Numbered from the stretch's first letter, positions 18,803-28,986 are shown. The stretch: 59,522 nucleotides of DNA from Bradyrhizobium sp. 132 (GCF_023074185.1 NZ_JADPKY010000055.1:1-59522), one strand, 5' to 3'. Made by a program: numbers and translations. Notes: generated from the sequence alone by a model not told the origin.

Positions 18803-19266
18803 GGCAGGTCAAGGCACTTGTGCGGGCCTGTGATAGCCACGCAGGCATGATCGAGATCGGCTCGCCCCATCAGCGGCCCCCAGGCGCATCGGCAAAGCCC
18901 ACCGTCTACGTGGTCGACGACGATGCCGCTGTGCTGGGATCCCTGCGCTTCCTGCTGGAAACCGAGGGCTTTGCCGTGCAGACCTTCAGGAGCGCTCCGG
19001 CGCTGCTCAATGCGACGACCCCGCCCGGCGCGGACTGCTACGTGATCGACTACAAGATGCCTGACATCAATGGCATCGAGTTGGCCTGGCGGCTGCGCCA
19101 ATCCGACGCCGACAGGCCCGTGATCCTGATCACCGGCTATCCCGACGGAAATATCTCGGTAAAGGCAGCGGCGGCAGGGATCAAGGACGTGATTTTGAAG
19201 CCGCTCCTCGATGAAAACCTGGCGAAATGCATCCGCCACGCCATCCAGGACAGGCGCGGCCACTGA
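18799..19266 (+). CDS. single-domain receiver protein downstream of fixJ
   Basis: A CheY-like receiver without output domain: YVVDDDAAVLG, phospho-acceptor Asp84 in YVIDYKMPDING, then ILITGYPDG and the Lys in ILKPLLDEN. The TTG at 18799 overlaps the fixJ stop by four bases and gives 155 residues; the ATG at 18847 gives 139. An equivalent gene lies between fixJ and fixK2 in B. japonicum. It may act as a phosphate sink or shuttle for FixL, but this is inference. Confidence 0.85.
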   Translation: MRQVKALVRACDSHAGMIEIGSPHQRPPGASAKPTVYVVDDDAAVLGSLRFLLETEGFAVQTFRSAPALLNATTPPGADCYVIDYKMPDINGIELAWRLRQSDADRPVILITGYPDGNISVKAAAAGIKDVILKPLLDENLAKCIRHAIQDRRGH

Positions 19267-19320
19267 CCTACGGGATTCTCCGTAGGTAAACCTCCTTAAG
19301 ATATCGCTCGAAATTTCCGG
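19267..19320 (+). promoter_or_regulatory. fixK2 upstream control region with inverted repeat
   Basis: CCTACGG and CCGTAGG (19267-19273 and 19280-19286) form a perfect 7-base inverted repeat with a 6-base spacer directly after the receiver stop, followed by GTAAACCTCCTTAAG. FixJ is known to bind upstream of fixK2 in this genus, and this is the best candidate. It could equally be a small hairpin closing the upstream transcript. Confidence 0.4.
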
Positions 19321-19369
19321 ATCGCGCGATCCCGCGTACCAATGCACCATCACAACGGAGATGGCGCAG

Positions 19370-20068
19370 ATGCTGACCCAGACGCTCAAGACCCAGGCGA
19401 TTAAGACCCAAATCGGCGGTAAGATCGCTCCCGCGCGTTCCGTGTCCGAACAGTTCGGCGCGATCGCCGGACATGCCGGCCTCGTTGCCACCGAGTTCTC
19501 CTATCGCAAGGACGAGGAGATCTATGGCGAGGACGAGCCCGCCGAATATGTCTATCAGGTCGTCTCCGGCGCGGTGCGCAGCTACAAGCTGCTCTCCGAC
19601 GGCCGCCGTCAGATCGGCGCGTTCCATCTTCCCGGTGACGTGTTCGGCCTCGAACCCGGCCAGACGCATCGCCTTGCGGCCGAAGCGATTATCGCCACCA
19701 GCATACGCCTCGTGGAGCGAGCCAGCCTCGAAAGGTCCGCCAGCACCGACGTACAGGTCGCGCGCAAGCTCTGGGTCATGACGGCGGGCGAGCTGCGTCA
19801 CGCCGAAGATCACATGTTGCTGCTGGGGCGCAAGACGGCGATGGAGCGTGTTGCAACCTTCCTGCTCGAAATGGATCGCCGCCTCGCCGTCGCCGGCATG
19901 ATGGCACTGCCGATGTGTCGGCGCGATATCGGCGACTATCTCGGCCTCACGCTCGAGACCGTGTCGCGCGCGCTCTCGCAGCTTCACGCAAAGCGCATAC
20001 TCGGCTTCTCCGGCGCCCGCCAGATCGTACTGCACAACCGCCAGCGCCTGCACAATCTCGATGCCTGA
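19370..20068 (+). CDS. fixK2: FixK2, CRP/FNR-type master regulator of microaerobic genes
   Basis: Starting at the ATG at 19370 (MLTQTLK) the protein has 232 residues and places the redox-sensitive cysteine at 183 (MCRRDIGDY), as in B. japonicum; the ATG three codons earlier would shift it. Residues about 25-150 form the CRP-like beta barrel without the N-terminal FNR cysteines, so it does not sense oxygen by an iron-sulfur cluster. Residues 180-232 hold the DNA-binding helix-turn-helix (LETVSRALSQLH). It binds TTGA-N6-TCAA boxes such as those before fixN and fixG in this window. Confidence 0.97.
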   Translation: MLTQTLKTQAIKTQIGGKIAPARSVSEQFGAIAGHAGLVATEFSYRKDEEIYGEDEPAEYVYQVVSGAVRSYKLLSDGRRQIGAFHLPGDVFGLEPGQTHRLAAEAIIATSIRLVERASLERSASTDVQVARKLWVMTAGELRHAEDHMLLLGRKTAMERVATFLLEMDRRLAVAGMMALPMCRRDIGDYLGLTLETVSRALSQLHAKRILGFSGARQIVLHNRQRLHNLDA

Positions 20069-20104
20069 TCGCTTTCACCCGGCCGCGTTTCTCCTCTCCG
20101 ACTT

Positions 20105-20137
20105 GGCCCGCCGAACGCATTTCGGCGGGCCTTTCTT
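20105..20137 (+). terminator. rho-independent terminator of fixK2
   Basis: A perfect 11-base stem (GGCCCGCCGAA/TTCGGCGGGCC) with a 5-base loop and a TTTCTT tail, 37 bases after the fixK2 stop. Confidence 0.9.
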
Positions 20138-20439
20138 GCCGCAATCAAGCCGCGGGCTGCGTGTCCGGCCAAGAGGATCAGAGTTGCCAAAACGTGTGCC
20201 AACTGCTGCGGCGGAGTTGAAGCCCCAAACGACCAAACCGGTTCGACCTCTCCCATGAGGTTGTGGCCTAGCAGCCGGCCTGACGTTACGGTGCGCGCAG
20301 GCGAATGCGGCGCTGGATGTTGACGTCCTCTAGATCATCCTGATTTTCGCGGTACCGGCCTGCTGGCAGCTCTCGCACCAGTGACGCTGGTCTGGATCTC
20401 AGTCCGGGTCCTTCAATGCCGAATCCTGAAGACAGCTTT
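20138..20439. other. no gene recognised
   Basis: Intergenic DNA after the fixK2 terminator. It marks the edge of the intact fix block; everything for the next 2.4 kb to the right is broken. Confidence 0.4.
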
Positions 20440-21080
20440 GTCGAGCCCGCCGCAATCTCCCCCATGAGGCCGACTGGACGAGAGATGGGACCCTCGGCTT
20501 GGACCGACTTTCCGCCGCAAGACGCTGCGGGCGTCCGATCAAGTAGCCTTGCATCTCATCGCAGCCCTCCTGGACAAGGAGCAACATTTGGACCTTCGTT
20601 TCGATCCCTTCAGCAAGCACCGGCACGCCAAGACCCTGAGCGAGCCGATAACAGCGCGAACGATGGCCAACGATCGCTCGTTCTGTCCAAGCGAGCCAAC
20701 GAATGCCCGATAGATCTTGATCCAGTCGAGAGGGAAGGCCTCGATGGTAGGACAACGAGGAATACCCGGTCCCGAAGTCGTCCAGCGCGATCAGGATGCC
20801 GAGGCTCTTGAGCAATTGCATCGTCTTCTTCGCGCGCAAGACATCCTCGATCAGCACGCCTTCGGTGATCTCGGGCTCGAGGCCGGCCAGCGACAGCCCG
20901 CTTTTGCCCAGCGCCTTGCGGACTTGCGCATCGAGGTTCTCCCTGCGGATTGCGCGGCCGAAACGTTGACGGCGATCCTCAAGAGTCGGTTCCACGACGC
21001 GGCCTCACGGCAAGCCTCCATCAGCACCCGGTCGTCAATCTGGGCAACCGACCAGCCTCAGAGCGCCGCTCACGCCGCTT
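20440..21080 (-). pseudogene. EAL-domain cyclic di-GMP phosphodiesterase remnant
   Basis: Frames on the minus strand join into the C-terminal part of an EAL domain: VLMEACREAASWN, LRIAVNVSAAQ, EITEGVLIEDV, IALDDFGTGYSSLSY (the DDFGTGYSSL signature), and GVPVLAEGIETKVQM with QGYLIGRP. At least two frameshifts are required, and the N-terminal EAL motif itself is not visible. It cannot hydrolyse cyclic di-GMP. Confidence 0.8.
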
Positions 21081-21259
21081 AAGCGCGATCAGCCTACCGC
21101 CAAAAAGGCCTTGCCGGGGCCCTCGGATCGGGCACTGTGGCCCTGCCGGCAATCGTCAAAACACCCAGAAGCCCGCAAGGCAACCCCGGTGAACTTACCG
21201 AGACAACAGGTCTCCACGAGGTCCTAACCGGTTCTGCACGATATGACCAGTGTTGAATG

Positions 21260-22517
21260 TCGCTCGCAACCGAGACTAACCTGGAATCTGCACCGGCAGT
21301 GCGGAATAACCGTGCCCAAAATTGGATTGAACTCGCTCCGGTTCGCTCGCCGACCACCGTTACCTCCAGAGATCGCTTCAGCATCTCCTGCCACAGGGAT
21401 TTTCAGCTGCAGCTCTGCAAGATGCCTACCCACGCAACGATGAATCCCAAAGCCAAAAGAGAGATGCTGCCGTACATTTTCCCGATCGATGATGAAGCTG
21501 TTGGGGCTAGCAATAACCTCGTCGTCTCGGTTGCCAGAGATGTACCACATCACAACTTTATCGCCTCGCCTGATTTTCTTGTGCCCTATCGTGAAATCGT
21601 CCACAGCGGTCCGGCGCATATGCGCGCTAGGCGTTTGGTATCGTATAATCTCGGATACCGCCCCGGGCACTAGCGAAGCATCATCGCGGAGTTTTCGCAG
21701 TTGGGACGGATTTTGACTCATGAACAAGACGCCCCGGTAATTGAGTTGCGCGTAGTATCGTTACCTCCAGCAATCAGCAGAATGAGGTTGCCCAGGAATT
21801 CACATGGCTCCATGTTTCGGGTCGCCGGTGAATGCGCTATCATAGAGATTAGGTCAGCGCGCGGCTCGGATTTTTCCCGTTCGCTCCAAAGCCGTGTGAA
21901 ATAGTCCAAGCACTCGGACAGCACCGCCTTTCGCTTTTCCCAGCTGTCGATCTGGTGGCCCATTTGTGGACTCAAGGCGGCTACGTCCGACCAGTAGGTC
22001 AGCAGCCGTCGATCTTGAAATGGAAAGTCGAACAGCGTGGCCAGCATTTGGTCGTCAACTCGATGGAGACTCTATCGACCCAGTTGAAGGTATCATTGCG
22101 CGGCAAACCGTCCAATATCTTCTGAACCCGCAAGCGGATCAAGCCTTCAAGCTTCGCCAGGTTCTCCGATGCCGCGATCGGACTGACAGTCTTACGCTGC
22201 TGAGCATGGACAGGAGGACTCATCTTAATAAAACTGGGAGTCCAATACTTCTGCGGCGGGTCCACAATTGTGACGCTTCGCTCTGACGAGGAAATTGTGT
22301 GATCTGAATCCACGCCTACGATGTCGCGGTATTTTGTTATCGACCAATATGGACCGTACGGGCTGCCTTCGCAATAATGGACGGGATCTTCCCTTCGCAG
22401 CCGCTCGAAACAAGTCCAAACGGTATCACCTTAAAAACGCTTGGGCTCGCTTACATCAAGGTGGCTCAGCGAGATGTCAGCCTCCTCGCAAGCGTTCTCT
22501 GCCGATAAGGCTGTCAT
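21260..22517 (-). pseudogene. cytochrome P450, stop codon and frameshifts
   Basis: The collinear pieces are: an N-terminus from ATG 22517 (DISLSHLDVSEPKRF) interrupted by TAA, then CFERLRREDPVHYCEGSPYG, SERSVTIVDPPQ, TLFDFPFQDRRLLTYWSDVA, the I-helix [14 protein letters not shown], the ExxR region [10 protein letters not shown], and the haem-ligand loop [18 protein letters not shown]. The whole length of a bacterial P450 (about 410 residues) is represented, but one stop and at least three indels break it. The substrate is unknown. Confidence 0.85.
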
Positions 22518-23062
22518 GATTGTCTCGCGGACATTGGCGTGAAATTTTGAAAGATCGGCTCATGCGCTATTTTGCACTCGCATGGAAGCTCGGTCGAAAC
22601 ACAACGAGCTGGGCCGTACAGTAACAATGTGTGACGCATGTCCATGGCTCGGCTTCGCGAGAGCTCTCTGAAATTATCTTACGGCCGAAGTTACTTGGGA
22701 ACTTGGTTCGGCCCCCGTCGATAAAGAATAGTGGAAAGGCGAGCGAAGCTCCCCTATCAAGATTGGGGAGGCGCGCGAACTCGCTTTTGTGGTAGTCAAC
22801 ATCAGGACGCAAGCACTCGCCGCGATGGCACCCAGCGGCACGCCCGGTTGCCACTCGACTACTTATATTGCGCGAGCAGGTGGGACCCTAATCACGGTAG
22901 GGACTAACAAGAGAGCGCGGTGTGCCAAGGACACTCGTTTTTCCTTACTCGCGATGCGGGCTTTCGTAGAATGAATGAACAGGAGACCAAACCGGCGATC
23001 GTGCGCGAGCCGGACGAAGAGTAAACTAACCTGACGTCACAACTGGCACTAAAGTATCGTCC
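22518..23062. other. no gene recognised
   Basis: Only short frames of uncertain meaning. One frame ends RRMNEQETKPAIVREPDEE with a stop at 23022-23024, which looks like a real protein tail, but the part before it is cut by a stop. Confidence 0.35.
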
Positions 23063-23389
23063 ATGCGCTGGAATAGAAGAGAATTGGCACAGCTGGAAAA
23101 GCTCTGGGCCGCGGGACAGAGTGCCGCGCAGATCGCGCGTCATCTCGAGTGCAGTCGCAACGCAGTTTGCGGCAGGCTAGCTCGGTTGGGCCTCACTCGA
23201 GGTCACAAGCCACCAACAGCAAAACCCAAGATTAGACCCGCCCCGAAGCGAGGGCCGACGGCGATGGCGGCTGGTCGCGATTGCGTCGGAAAGAAGCTGT
23301 CGCAAAAGGCGCTAGATAGCCAGCCTCAGGAAATGAGCAAGCGGCAGCTTTACGCGATGCTAGCTGAGGCAGTCAGGAATCCCGCGTAG
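23063..23389 (+). CDS. short GcrA-like DNA-binding protein
   Basis: A 108-residue basic protein. Residues 1-45 (ELAQLEKLWAAGQSAAQIAR, then NAVCGRLARLGL) match the N-terminal helix-turn-helix of GcrA, the alphaproteobacterial cell-cycle regulator that works with methylated DNA and sigma-70. The rest is a Lys/Pro-rich linker and a short helix (SKRQLYAMLAEAVR) instead of the normal C-terminal sigma-binding domain. It is therefore a truncated paralogue, possibly a competitor of GcrA, which is inference. It stands alone between decayed genes. Confidence 0.65.
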   Translation: MRWNRRELAQLEKLWAAGQSAAQIARHLECSRNAVCGRLARLGLTRGHKPPTAKPKIRPAPKRGPTAMAAGRDCVGKKLSQKALDSQPQEMSKRQLYAMLAEAVRNPA

Positions 23390-24528
23390 AACTATCAGGC
23401 GCACCGCGATCTCCCGGGCTATGCGCCGTACTTGGTCCATTCGGACGATTTGCTTGTTGGTTTACGCGCTTTGTGGCTATGGGACGAACAGTGGCGTCGA
23501 GTAGAATGTTCGCGGCGGAGGCTCGATCGTAGGTCGATTCATCCAATCTCAAGAGGCTGGATGCACTGAATTTGAAGAATGCGTTCTGGTTCTTGAGCCT
23601 CAGTTTCGGCTATGCGTCTTCGGGGAAGCGCCGACGTCCTGGTTTGCGCCGGTGTTTGGAAGTTTCTGCACACGCCGTGCCCGACGATGTACACGAGCTC
23701 GGGTGAAGCCGCTTGACCGTGAGCCTGTCCGGATGGAACCTCCGACAGGTACCGCCCCGGCGTCGGTGACAAGCTCAGCCTTGGAGCAACTTCACGGACC
23801 GCCGAGCTCTCGATATATTGTCTGACGTCGGTCAAAAAAAATAAACCCCTGCAGTGCCCAGACACACGAAGGCGACCACCACCCACCATAGATGCCTTGA
23901 CGATCTGTGCAAAACCGGTGGCAAGTCTGAAACGGCTGTTCAATTGCATCGATCACGTCTCGCTCGCCTACCCGGTCATTACTTTTTCCATACCAACTCG
24001 AGAACACACTCACGCCAACAGCCGTGGCGCCGCGCGACACCGACGATCCGCGCATTGGTGAAGTTCGACTACGTACCGGGATGTCCCCGAGCCGGCGCAG
24101 GATCCCTGGGTGGATGGGGAATACGCCAGGCAGAAGTCAACTACCAAACCTGGTCAGTTGATGAAGATTGCGAGGCGATGTATCAATTTTGTTCGATGAA
24201 CCTCGCAAGAGTCAGGTCGTGGAGCAGTTCGAGCTCTAGCAGCGTCAACGGCCCCGGTGGATGTCTCGTTGGCGAACGTCGGAGATTAGCGAAGCGGAGT
24301 TGAATCTGGGGCTCCGCCGTGGCCGTGTTGATTCGAGTATCTCGCCTGCAGCAGTTGTTCTCTGTCTTCGAGAGGAACGGCTTGCTATCCCACACCGCGT
24401 TTCGTCAGCAGATCGGCCGTCACGCAAGCTTCCAATTGTCTAGCGACATTCCGGATTACTATCGGCAAAACGGAATGCAAAAGACTTCGCTTGCGACCAC
24501 AAACTTCGTAAACATAGGATAACAATCG
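23390..24528. other. 1.1 kb without a recognised gene
   Basis: Both strands carry only short frames without recognisable domains. Bases 24136-24168 resemble 26683-26714 on the other side of hemN. I looked for a FixK box before hemN and found no good match. Confidence 0.4.
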
Positions 24529-25860
24529 TTGCAGACCTCGGTCCTGGAAAAGTATTGCGATGCTCGCCTTCCTTGGTACACCATCTATCCAACTGTAGCC
24601 CAGTTCTCCACGGTGGTCGGCGCCGAAGCCTCTGAGAAATGGCTGCAGCGCCTGCCGGTTAATGAGTCCGTGTCGCTCTATTTCCACGTTCCGTTCTGTC
24701 GATCGATTTGCTGGTATTGCGGCTTCGCTCGAAGCATCACTCGCCGGGATTCACCCATCCTAGAATATTTGGCGGTTCTTCGTAAGGAGATCGAGTTGGT
24801 CGCGGCGCAGGTGCCGCAACGGCTGCCTGTGAGCGACGTGCACTTCGGCGGTGGAACGCCGACCCTCATCGAGCCCGCGCAGTTCGGGGTACTGATGGAA
24901 CTTCTGCGCCGCCGCTTTGCGGTTTCGAAAACGGCCGCCATCGCTGTTGAGATCGACCCGCGCACGTTCACGCTCGCCACATCCGAAGCGTTAGCGGCTG
25001 CCGGCGTGAACCGCGCGAGCCTGGGCGTCCAGAGCTTCGATCCAATTGTTCAAAAGGCCATTAACCGCGTTCAGAGTGAGGCACAAACGGAGCGCGCTGT
25101 CGAAATGCTGCGGCAGCATGGAGTAATCCGCATCAACTTCGACCTCATCTACGGTCTGCCAAATCAGACGGTGCAGTCCTGCGTTCAGACCGCGACTACG
25201 GCGGTGGCCATGCGACCAGACCGGCTTGCGGTATTCGGCTACGCGCACGTTCCTTCCTTTAAGAAGAATCAGCGCCTGATCGACGAGGCAACGCTGCCAG
25301 ACAGCCCTGCCCGTGCAGAACAGGCCGCGGCGATGGCCAATACACTGCTTGCTGCGGGCTACCGCCAAATCGGACTCGACCATTTCGCCTTGCCGGACGA
25401 TGAGCTCGCGCTGACTCAGAAAGCCGGTCGCCTGCGGCGGAACTCACTGGGTTACTCGGCCGACACCTGCCATAAAGTCATCGGCTTCGGCCCGTCGGCG
25501 ATCGGCCGCCTTGGCGACGGTTACGTCCAGAACGAAGTTGCAGCGGGTTCTTACAGCGGCCAAATCAAAGCCGGCCGTCTGGCGACGGCAAAGGGTTACT
25601 CTCTCAGCCTCGAAGACCACGTCCGGGCCGCAATCATCGAGCGGCTGATGTGCGATTTCGAGGTCGACGTGCCGGCAATTTGCATTACTCATGGATTTGA
25701 CCCGGTCCCGTTCCTCGGTTCACCCCGCTTGGCAATGCTCGTCGAGGATGGGATCGTGGAGGTGGAAAAGGGATTCATCCGCGTGAGGCAGGAGCATCGT
25801 TTTCTAGCTCGCGCTGTGGCGGCCGCATTCGATGCTTATCTTGGCGCGCCGCTCTGTTAA
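24529..25860 (+). CDS. hemN: oxygen-independent coproporphyrinogen III oxidase-like radical SAM protein
   Basis: A 443-residue HemN-type protein. Radical SAM cysteines are present: Cys57, Cys61, Cys64 (FCRSICWYC), after Tyr51. It continues with the GGTPT loop (HFGGGTPTLIEP), EIDPRTF, NRASLGVQSFDP, INFDLIYGLP and the C-terminal HemN domain. The enzyme decarboxylates coproporphyrinogen III for haem synthesis without oxygen, which fits nodule life. The start is TTG (MQTSVLEKYCDAR), in the place of the usual MQNS opening. The fourth cysteine of the usual CxxxCxxCxC is Phe66 here, so activity is not certain. It stands alone with no visible FixK box. Confidence 0.85.
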   Translation: MQTSVLEKYCDARLPWYTIYPTVAQFSTVVGAEASEKWLQRLPVNESVSLYFHVPFCRSICWYCGFARSITRRDSPILEYLAVLRKEIELVAAQVPQRLPVSDVHFGGGTPTLIEPAQFGVLMELLRRRFAVSKTAAIAVEIDPRTFTLATSEALAAAGVNRASLGVQSFDPIVQKAINRVQSEAQTERAVEMLRQHGVIRINFDLIYGLPNQTVQSCVQTATTAVAMRPDRLAVFGYAHVPSFKKNQRLIDEATLPDSPARAEQAAAMANTLLAAGYRQIGLDHFALPDDELALTQKAGRLRRNSLGYSADTCHKVIGFGPSAIGRLGDGYVQNEVAAGSYSGQIKAGRLATAKGYSLSLEDHVRAAIIERLMCDFEVDVPAICITHGFDPVPFLGSPRLAMLVEDGIVEVEKGFIRVRQEHRFLARAVAAAFDAYLGAPLC

Positions 25861-26055
25861 GACCAGCCAACGAGCGCTAATCGTATGAACGCATTACGTT
25901 CCGTCACGCGCCCAGAAGCCCGGGTAACGAATTTCGCTCACCTGGTGCACTCACGTACAGCGCCAAATTCATAAAGGACTCCGTGTGCAGCTGCGCGACG
26001 AGAGCCGACCCGGCCCTAGCCGCGAAGAGCAGCTAGGCGAGTTGGCTGCCGGGAA
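25861..26055. other. gap after hemN
   Basis: No gene and no clear terminator hairpin seen. Confidence 0.3.
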
Positions 26056-26340
26056 TTGGACGTTCCCGACTGCAACGCTGTCCGCTCAAACGGCGCGACC
26101 GACAAAGTTCATCACATCACCACCATTGCCCGTGTGGCCGCGGACCTCGACCGGGACGACGACTGGCTGCGGGACGTCGCCAACAAAATGGCGATCGAGG
26201 ACGGCTTCATCTGGGTCTACCGCGTCGGAGAAGATGAGATCTAGGCGTTCAGCGACTTCGGTATCGAAAACCTGATCGAGTTCGTCCGGATGTACGAAGA
26301 TATCTCGACCTGGCTCAAGCGCTGGCAGCCCGGGATACCG
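26056..26340 (+). pseudogene. small conserved hypothetical, in-frame stop
   Basis: One frame reads KVHHITTIARVAADLDRDDD, WLRDVANKMAIEDGFIWVY and RVGEDEI, meets TAG at 26242-26244, and continues sensibly with FSDFGIENLIEFVRMYEDI. This resembles a small acidic protein family common in Bradyrhizobium, of unknown function, where the stop replaces an amino acid between GEDE and AF. Probably inactive. Confidence 0.55.
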
Positions 26341-27390
26341 CAATCAGCCTGCGGTCTACGCTGGATACGAACTCCCAGCAAAGAGGAGCGCTTCGTGGAT
26401 GCACGACGGATCGTATTGATGTGCATGCTCGCCGCTCGACCGGGATCGCTACGGACCGCCGCGTGCAATCCAGAGCAGCAACTGGTCGACGCGATGAGCT
26501 AGACCAAAGAGCACAAAAGGACCAGCGCCGGCGCGACACGCGCGCAACCGGGATCGAAGCGACCTTCCCGACTTGCCCCCTCGATGCTGCCATACCGGAG
26601 TTCGTCCCTGACGCCGGGACGGTCCGCGCCGAGCGGCACGATACCTACGATTCGCACAGCGACGGCCGACGTCCCGCGCCCGGTCAACTACCAGACCTAG
26701 CAATTGATGGAGATGACGGACACATGCCAGTCAGTGCCGGTGAAACTCGCTCGGGCCACATCAAGGAAGAAGTCGCGATGCGATATAGTTCCGGCAAATC
26801 CAATGGAGCTGATGGATGTTCTGTCTGGTCCCGCAGCTATCAAAACGCCTCCAATCGCGCTCTCCATCTTCCCATGAGAGCCAATCAAGGCCTTGTGCCG
26901 GCCTCAGCGAGCTTACGGGCGTCAAAAGATGTTAGCCCCTTCTGCTCGCCTGTGCTTCATCCCATGGACCGAGCTGCGGGCGGCGTTTCTCGGGTCCGGC
27001 GTGTTGTTATGCGAGCTCAACTACTGGGCGGCTCTCTGTTGAAGAACATTGCTTTTCGTCGTGGCAGCGGATTTGTCGTGAGAATCCCTCGGCTCCGTGC
27101 GCCGGCCGCCAATCCTAGCGAACGCTCACATCGAGCAGGCCACTCTCCGTGTCGACATGGTGCAGCAGATGCTTGCATTCGATTAGCGATCGAGCGGCTG
27201 GGTTGTGTCGCGCTGGGTACCACCACGTTGGTCAAGCTGCGCCAGCAGGGTGATAGCGCGGAAGGCTGAGCGGGTCTCGTTGGCATAGAGATGCCGCCTG
27301 GCCTCAAGCGTCACCTAGACCGCCGAGCACAAGGATCGCGAACCGCTCTAGGCCGTCAGGTGGAAGTGCACTTTATTCAAATCGACGGAC
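26341..27390. other. 1 kb without a recognised gene
   Basis: A 282-codon frame runs from 26421 to 27269, but its Arg/Ala/Ser-rich composition and lack of any motif make it doubtful. The DNA looks like decayed genes. Confidence 0.4.
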
Positions 27391-28986
27391 GTGGAAATCA
27401 CTATGCATCGTTGCGGTATAGCGCCAGTATCCATGCGGGCATACTCGGCTGGCGTAGTTGCTTTCATCTCTCGACCAAGTGCGAAGCCAAGAGGGCGTAT
27501 TCTCCTTTCCCTGATAGCTAGTCTTGCCGGCAGTTCGGCGGCGGCAGAAGGTGGTGATAACTCTGGCCCTAGAAGTCACAGCCCCGATGAGCTCGCTGAG
27601 GCAAGAAGCCAAACAATCGCGAATCCGGCTGTAACCTTCCGAAGCGCCCGGCCCAAAGCAGCGGCGCGCCTTTCTGGGAACTCGCTGCCAAAAGCAGCTA
27701 TGTCTAGTACAACGCCCGACAGTGAGGTGGACACCGCCAAGAGCAGAAGTCAAAAGCAGATTGACCGATTCGCAAAATTCGAGAAGCTCCGCGAAAAAGG
27801 TGCGGCGTTCACTGGGCCTGGTCCTGCGGACACGATAGGTCAGGATACAGCTTCTGTCAGATCCGAGCTTTCGGATTTCGGGATTGGATTCGCTGGCTGG
27901 ACCCTAAACACGTTTGTCAACAATCAAGTCGGTAATGCCACCAGAAGCACCATCGCCAATCAACAATATGTCGGCCAGAATCCGACATTTAGTACGGTCA
28001 ACTCTATGATCGTGACCTATGACCTCGCTCGGTTTGGAATTCCAGACGGTCAGATCGTCGTGGGATCCGAGCATCAATATTGGACATGGAAGAGCGCCGG
28101 GCCAGACCGACTGGGAATCAGTGCAGTTTCCTACTATCAAACGTTGTTCGAAAGGAAGATCGAACTCAAAGTGGGTTACCTCAGGAACCAACATGAGTTT
28201 GCGGGTGCCGGAGAAAAAGTTTTTGGACCGTCGTCGAAGATGCTGTTCCAAGCAGGCATGAGCAACAATTGGGCGCCAACGCCGGCTCTTAATCTGAAGT
28301 ACAATTTTGACGATCGCTTATATAACAAGCTCTCAATCCAGCGCTCGCTTAGTCCAGCCGGTCAATATACGCATGTAAGCGAAAATCCCACTGGCTTGAA
28401 CTGGAGCACGCGCGACGCGGGCATTCTTTTGCTTGATGAAGTTTGCTATAAGAACAAGCCTACTCCCGGCGTACCCGAGACTTGGCTGCGGGCTGGCGTG
28501 GGCTTTAACAACAGCAGCTACACGGACCTACAGCATCCGACGCAACCGACGGCCAAGGCGAACAGCGTCTACTATGTAGCTGCGGATAGGCAATTCTGGC
28601 AGTCTGCCGTCCATGGCTCGGCATCTCGCGGAATCTATGGCGGGTTCTCTGTGATGTACGCTCCGCCTGACCTAAATAGGGCTAGTCAGTACTACGAGCT
28701 TCGCCTGTATGCGAAGGGCCTGTTTGACAGCCGGCCCACTGATCAGATGAGTCTTGTTGTCAACAACACCATCTGGAGCCATTTCGCGGTGGACGCTGCA
28801 TTGGCGAAAGAGCAGCTGGCGCACCGGGACAGCACAGCAATTTCGGGACTGTATACGGCGCATCTGGCGCCCGGGATATATACAACCGTAGGACTGACGT
28901 ACATCAATCACCCGACAAGCATTACCTACACGCCGCAAACAGGACACGCCCTGAATATCTTGGTATCTACGTCGGTATTCTTCTAG
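27391..28986 (+). CDS. OprB-type carbohydrate porin
   Basis: An outer membrane porin of up to 531 residues. A signal peptide (ILLSLIASLAGSSAAA) is followed by a linker of about 100 residues rich in Ser/Ala/Lys, then the OprB beta-barrel domain with alternating strands (FAGWTLNTFVNNQVGN, VVGSEHQYWTW, IELKVGYLRNQHEF, GLTYINHPTS) and a terminal Phe, as required for outer-membrane insertion. OprB proteins admit sugars. The frame opens with GTG at 27391; ATGs at 27403 and 27433 are equally possible and the last gives a more normal signal peptide. It may act with the nearby pectate lyase in using plant sugars. Confidence 0.8.
   Translation: MEITMHRCGIAPVSMRAYSAGVVAFISRPSAKPRGRILLSLIASLAGSSAAAEGGDNSGPRSHSPDELAEARSQTIANPAVTFRSARPKAAARLSGNSLPKAAMSSTTPDSEVDTAKSRSQKQIDRFAKFEKLREKGAAFTGPGPADTIGQDTASVRSELSDFGIGFAGWTLNTFVNNQVGNATRSTIANQQYVGQNPTFSTVNSMIVTYDLARFGIPDGQIVVGSEHQYWTWKSAGPDRLGISAVSYYQTLFERKIELKVGYLRNQHEFAGAGEKVFGPSSKMLFQAGMSNNWAPTPALNLKYNFDDRLYNKLSIQRSLSPAGQYTHVSENPTGLNWSTRDAGILLLDEVCYKNKPTPGVPETWLRAGVGFNNSSYTDLQHPTQPTAKANSVYYVAADRQFWQSAVHGSASRGIYGGFSVMYAPPDLNRASQYYELRLYAKGLFDSRPTDQMSLVVNNTIWSHFAVDAALAKEQLAHRDSTAISGLYTAHLAPGIYTTVGLTYINHPTSITYTPQTGHALNILVSTSVFF

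Noticed and set aside
22911..23024. small frame ending NEQETKPAIVREPDEE
   Set aside because: The tail looks genuine, but an upstream stop leaves fewer than 40 residues and no clear start.
24400..24528. FixK box before hemN
   Set aside because: Expected from family knowledge, but the best match (TTGC-N6-AAAC at about 24491) lacks the second half-site.
26421..27269. 282-codon plus-strand frame
   Set aside because: Arg/Ala/Ser-rich, no motif, no good start signal, and it passes through DNA resembling decayed genes.
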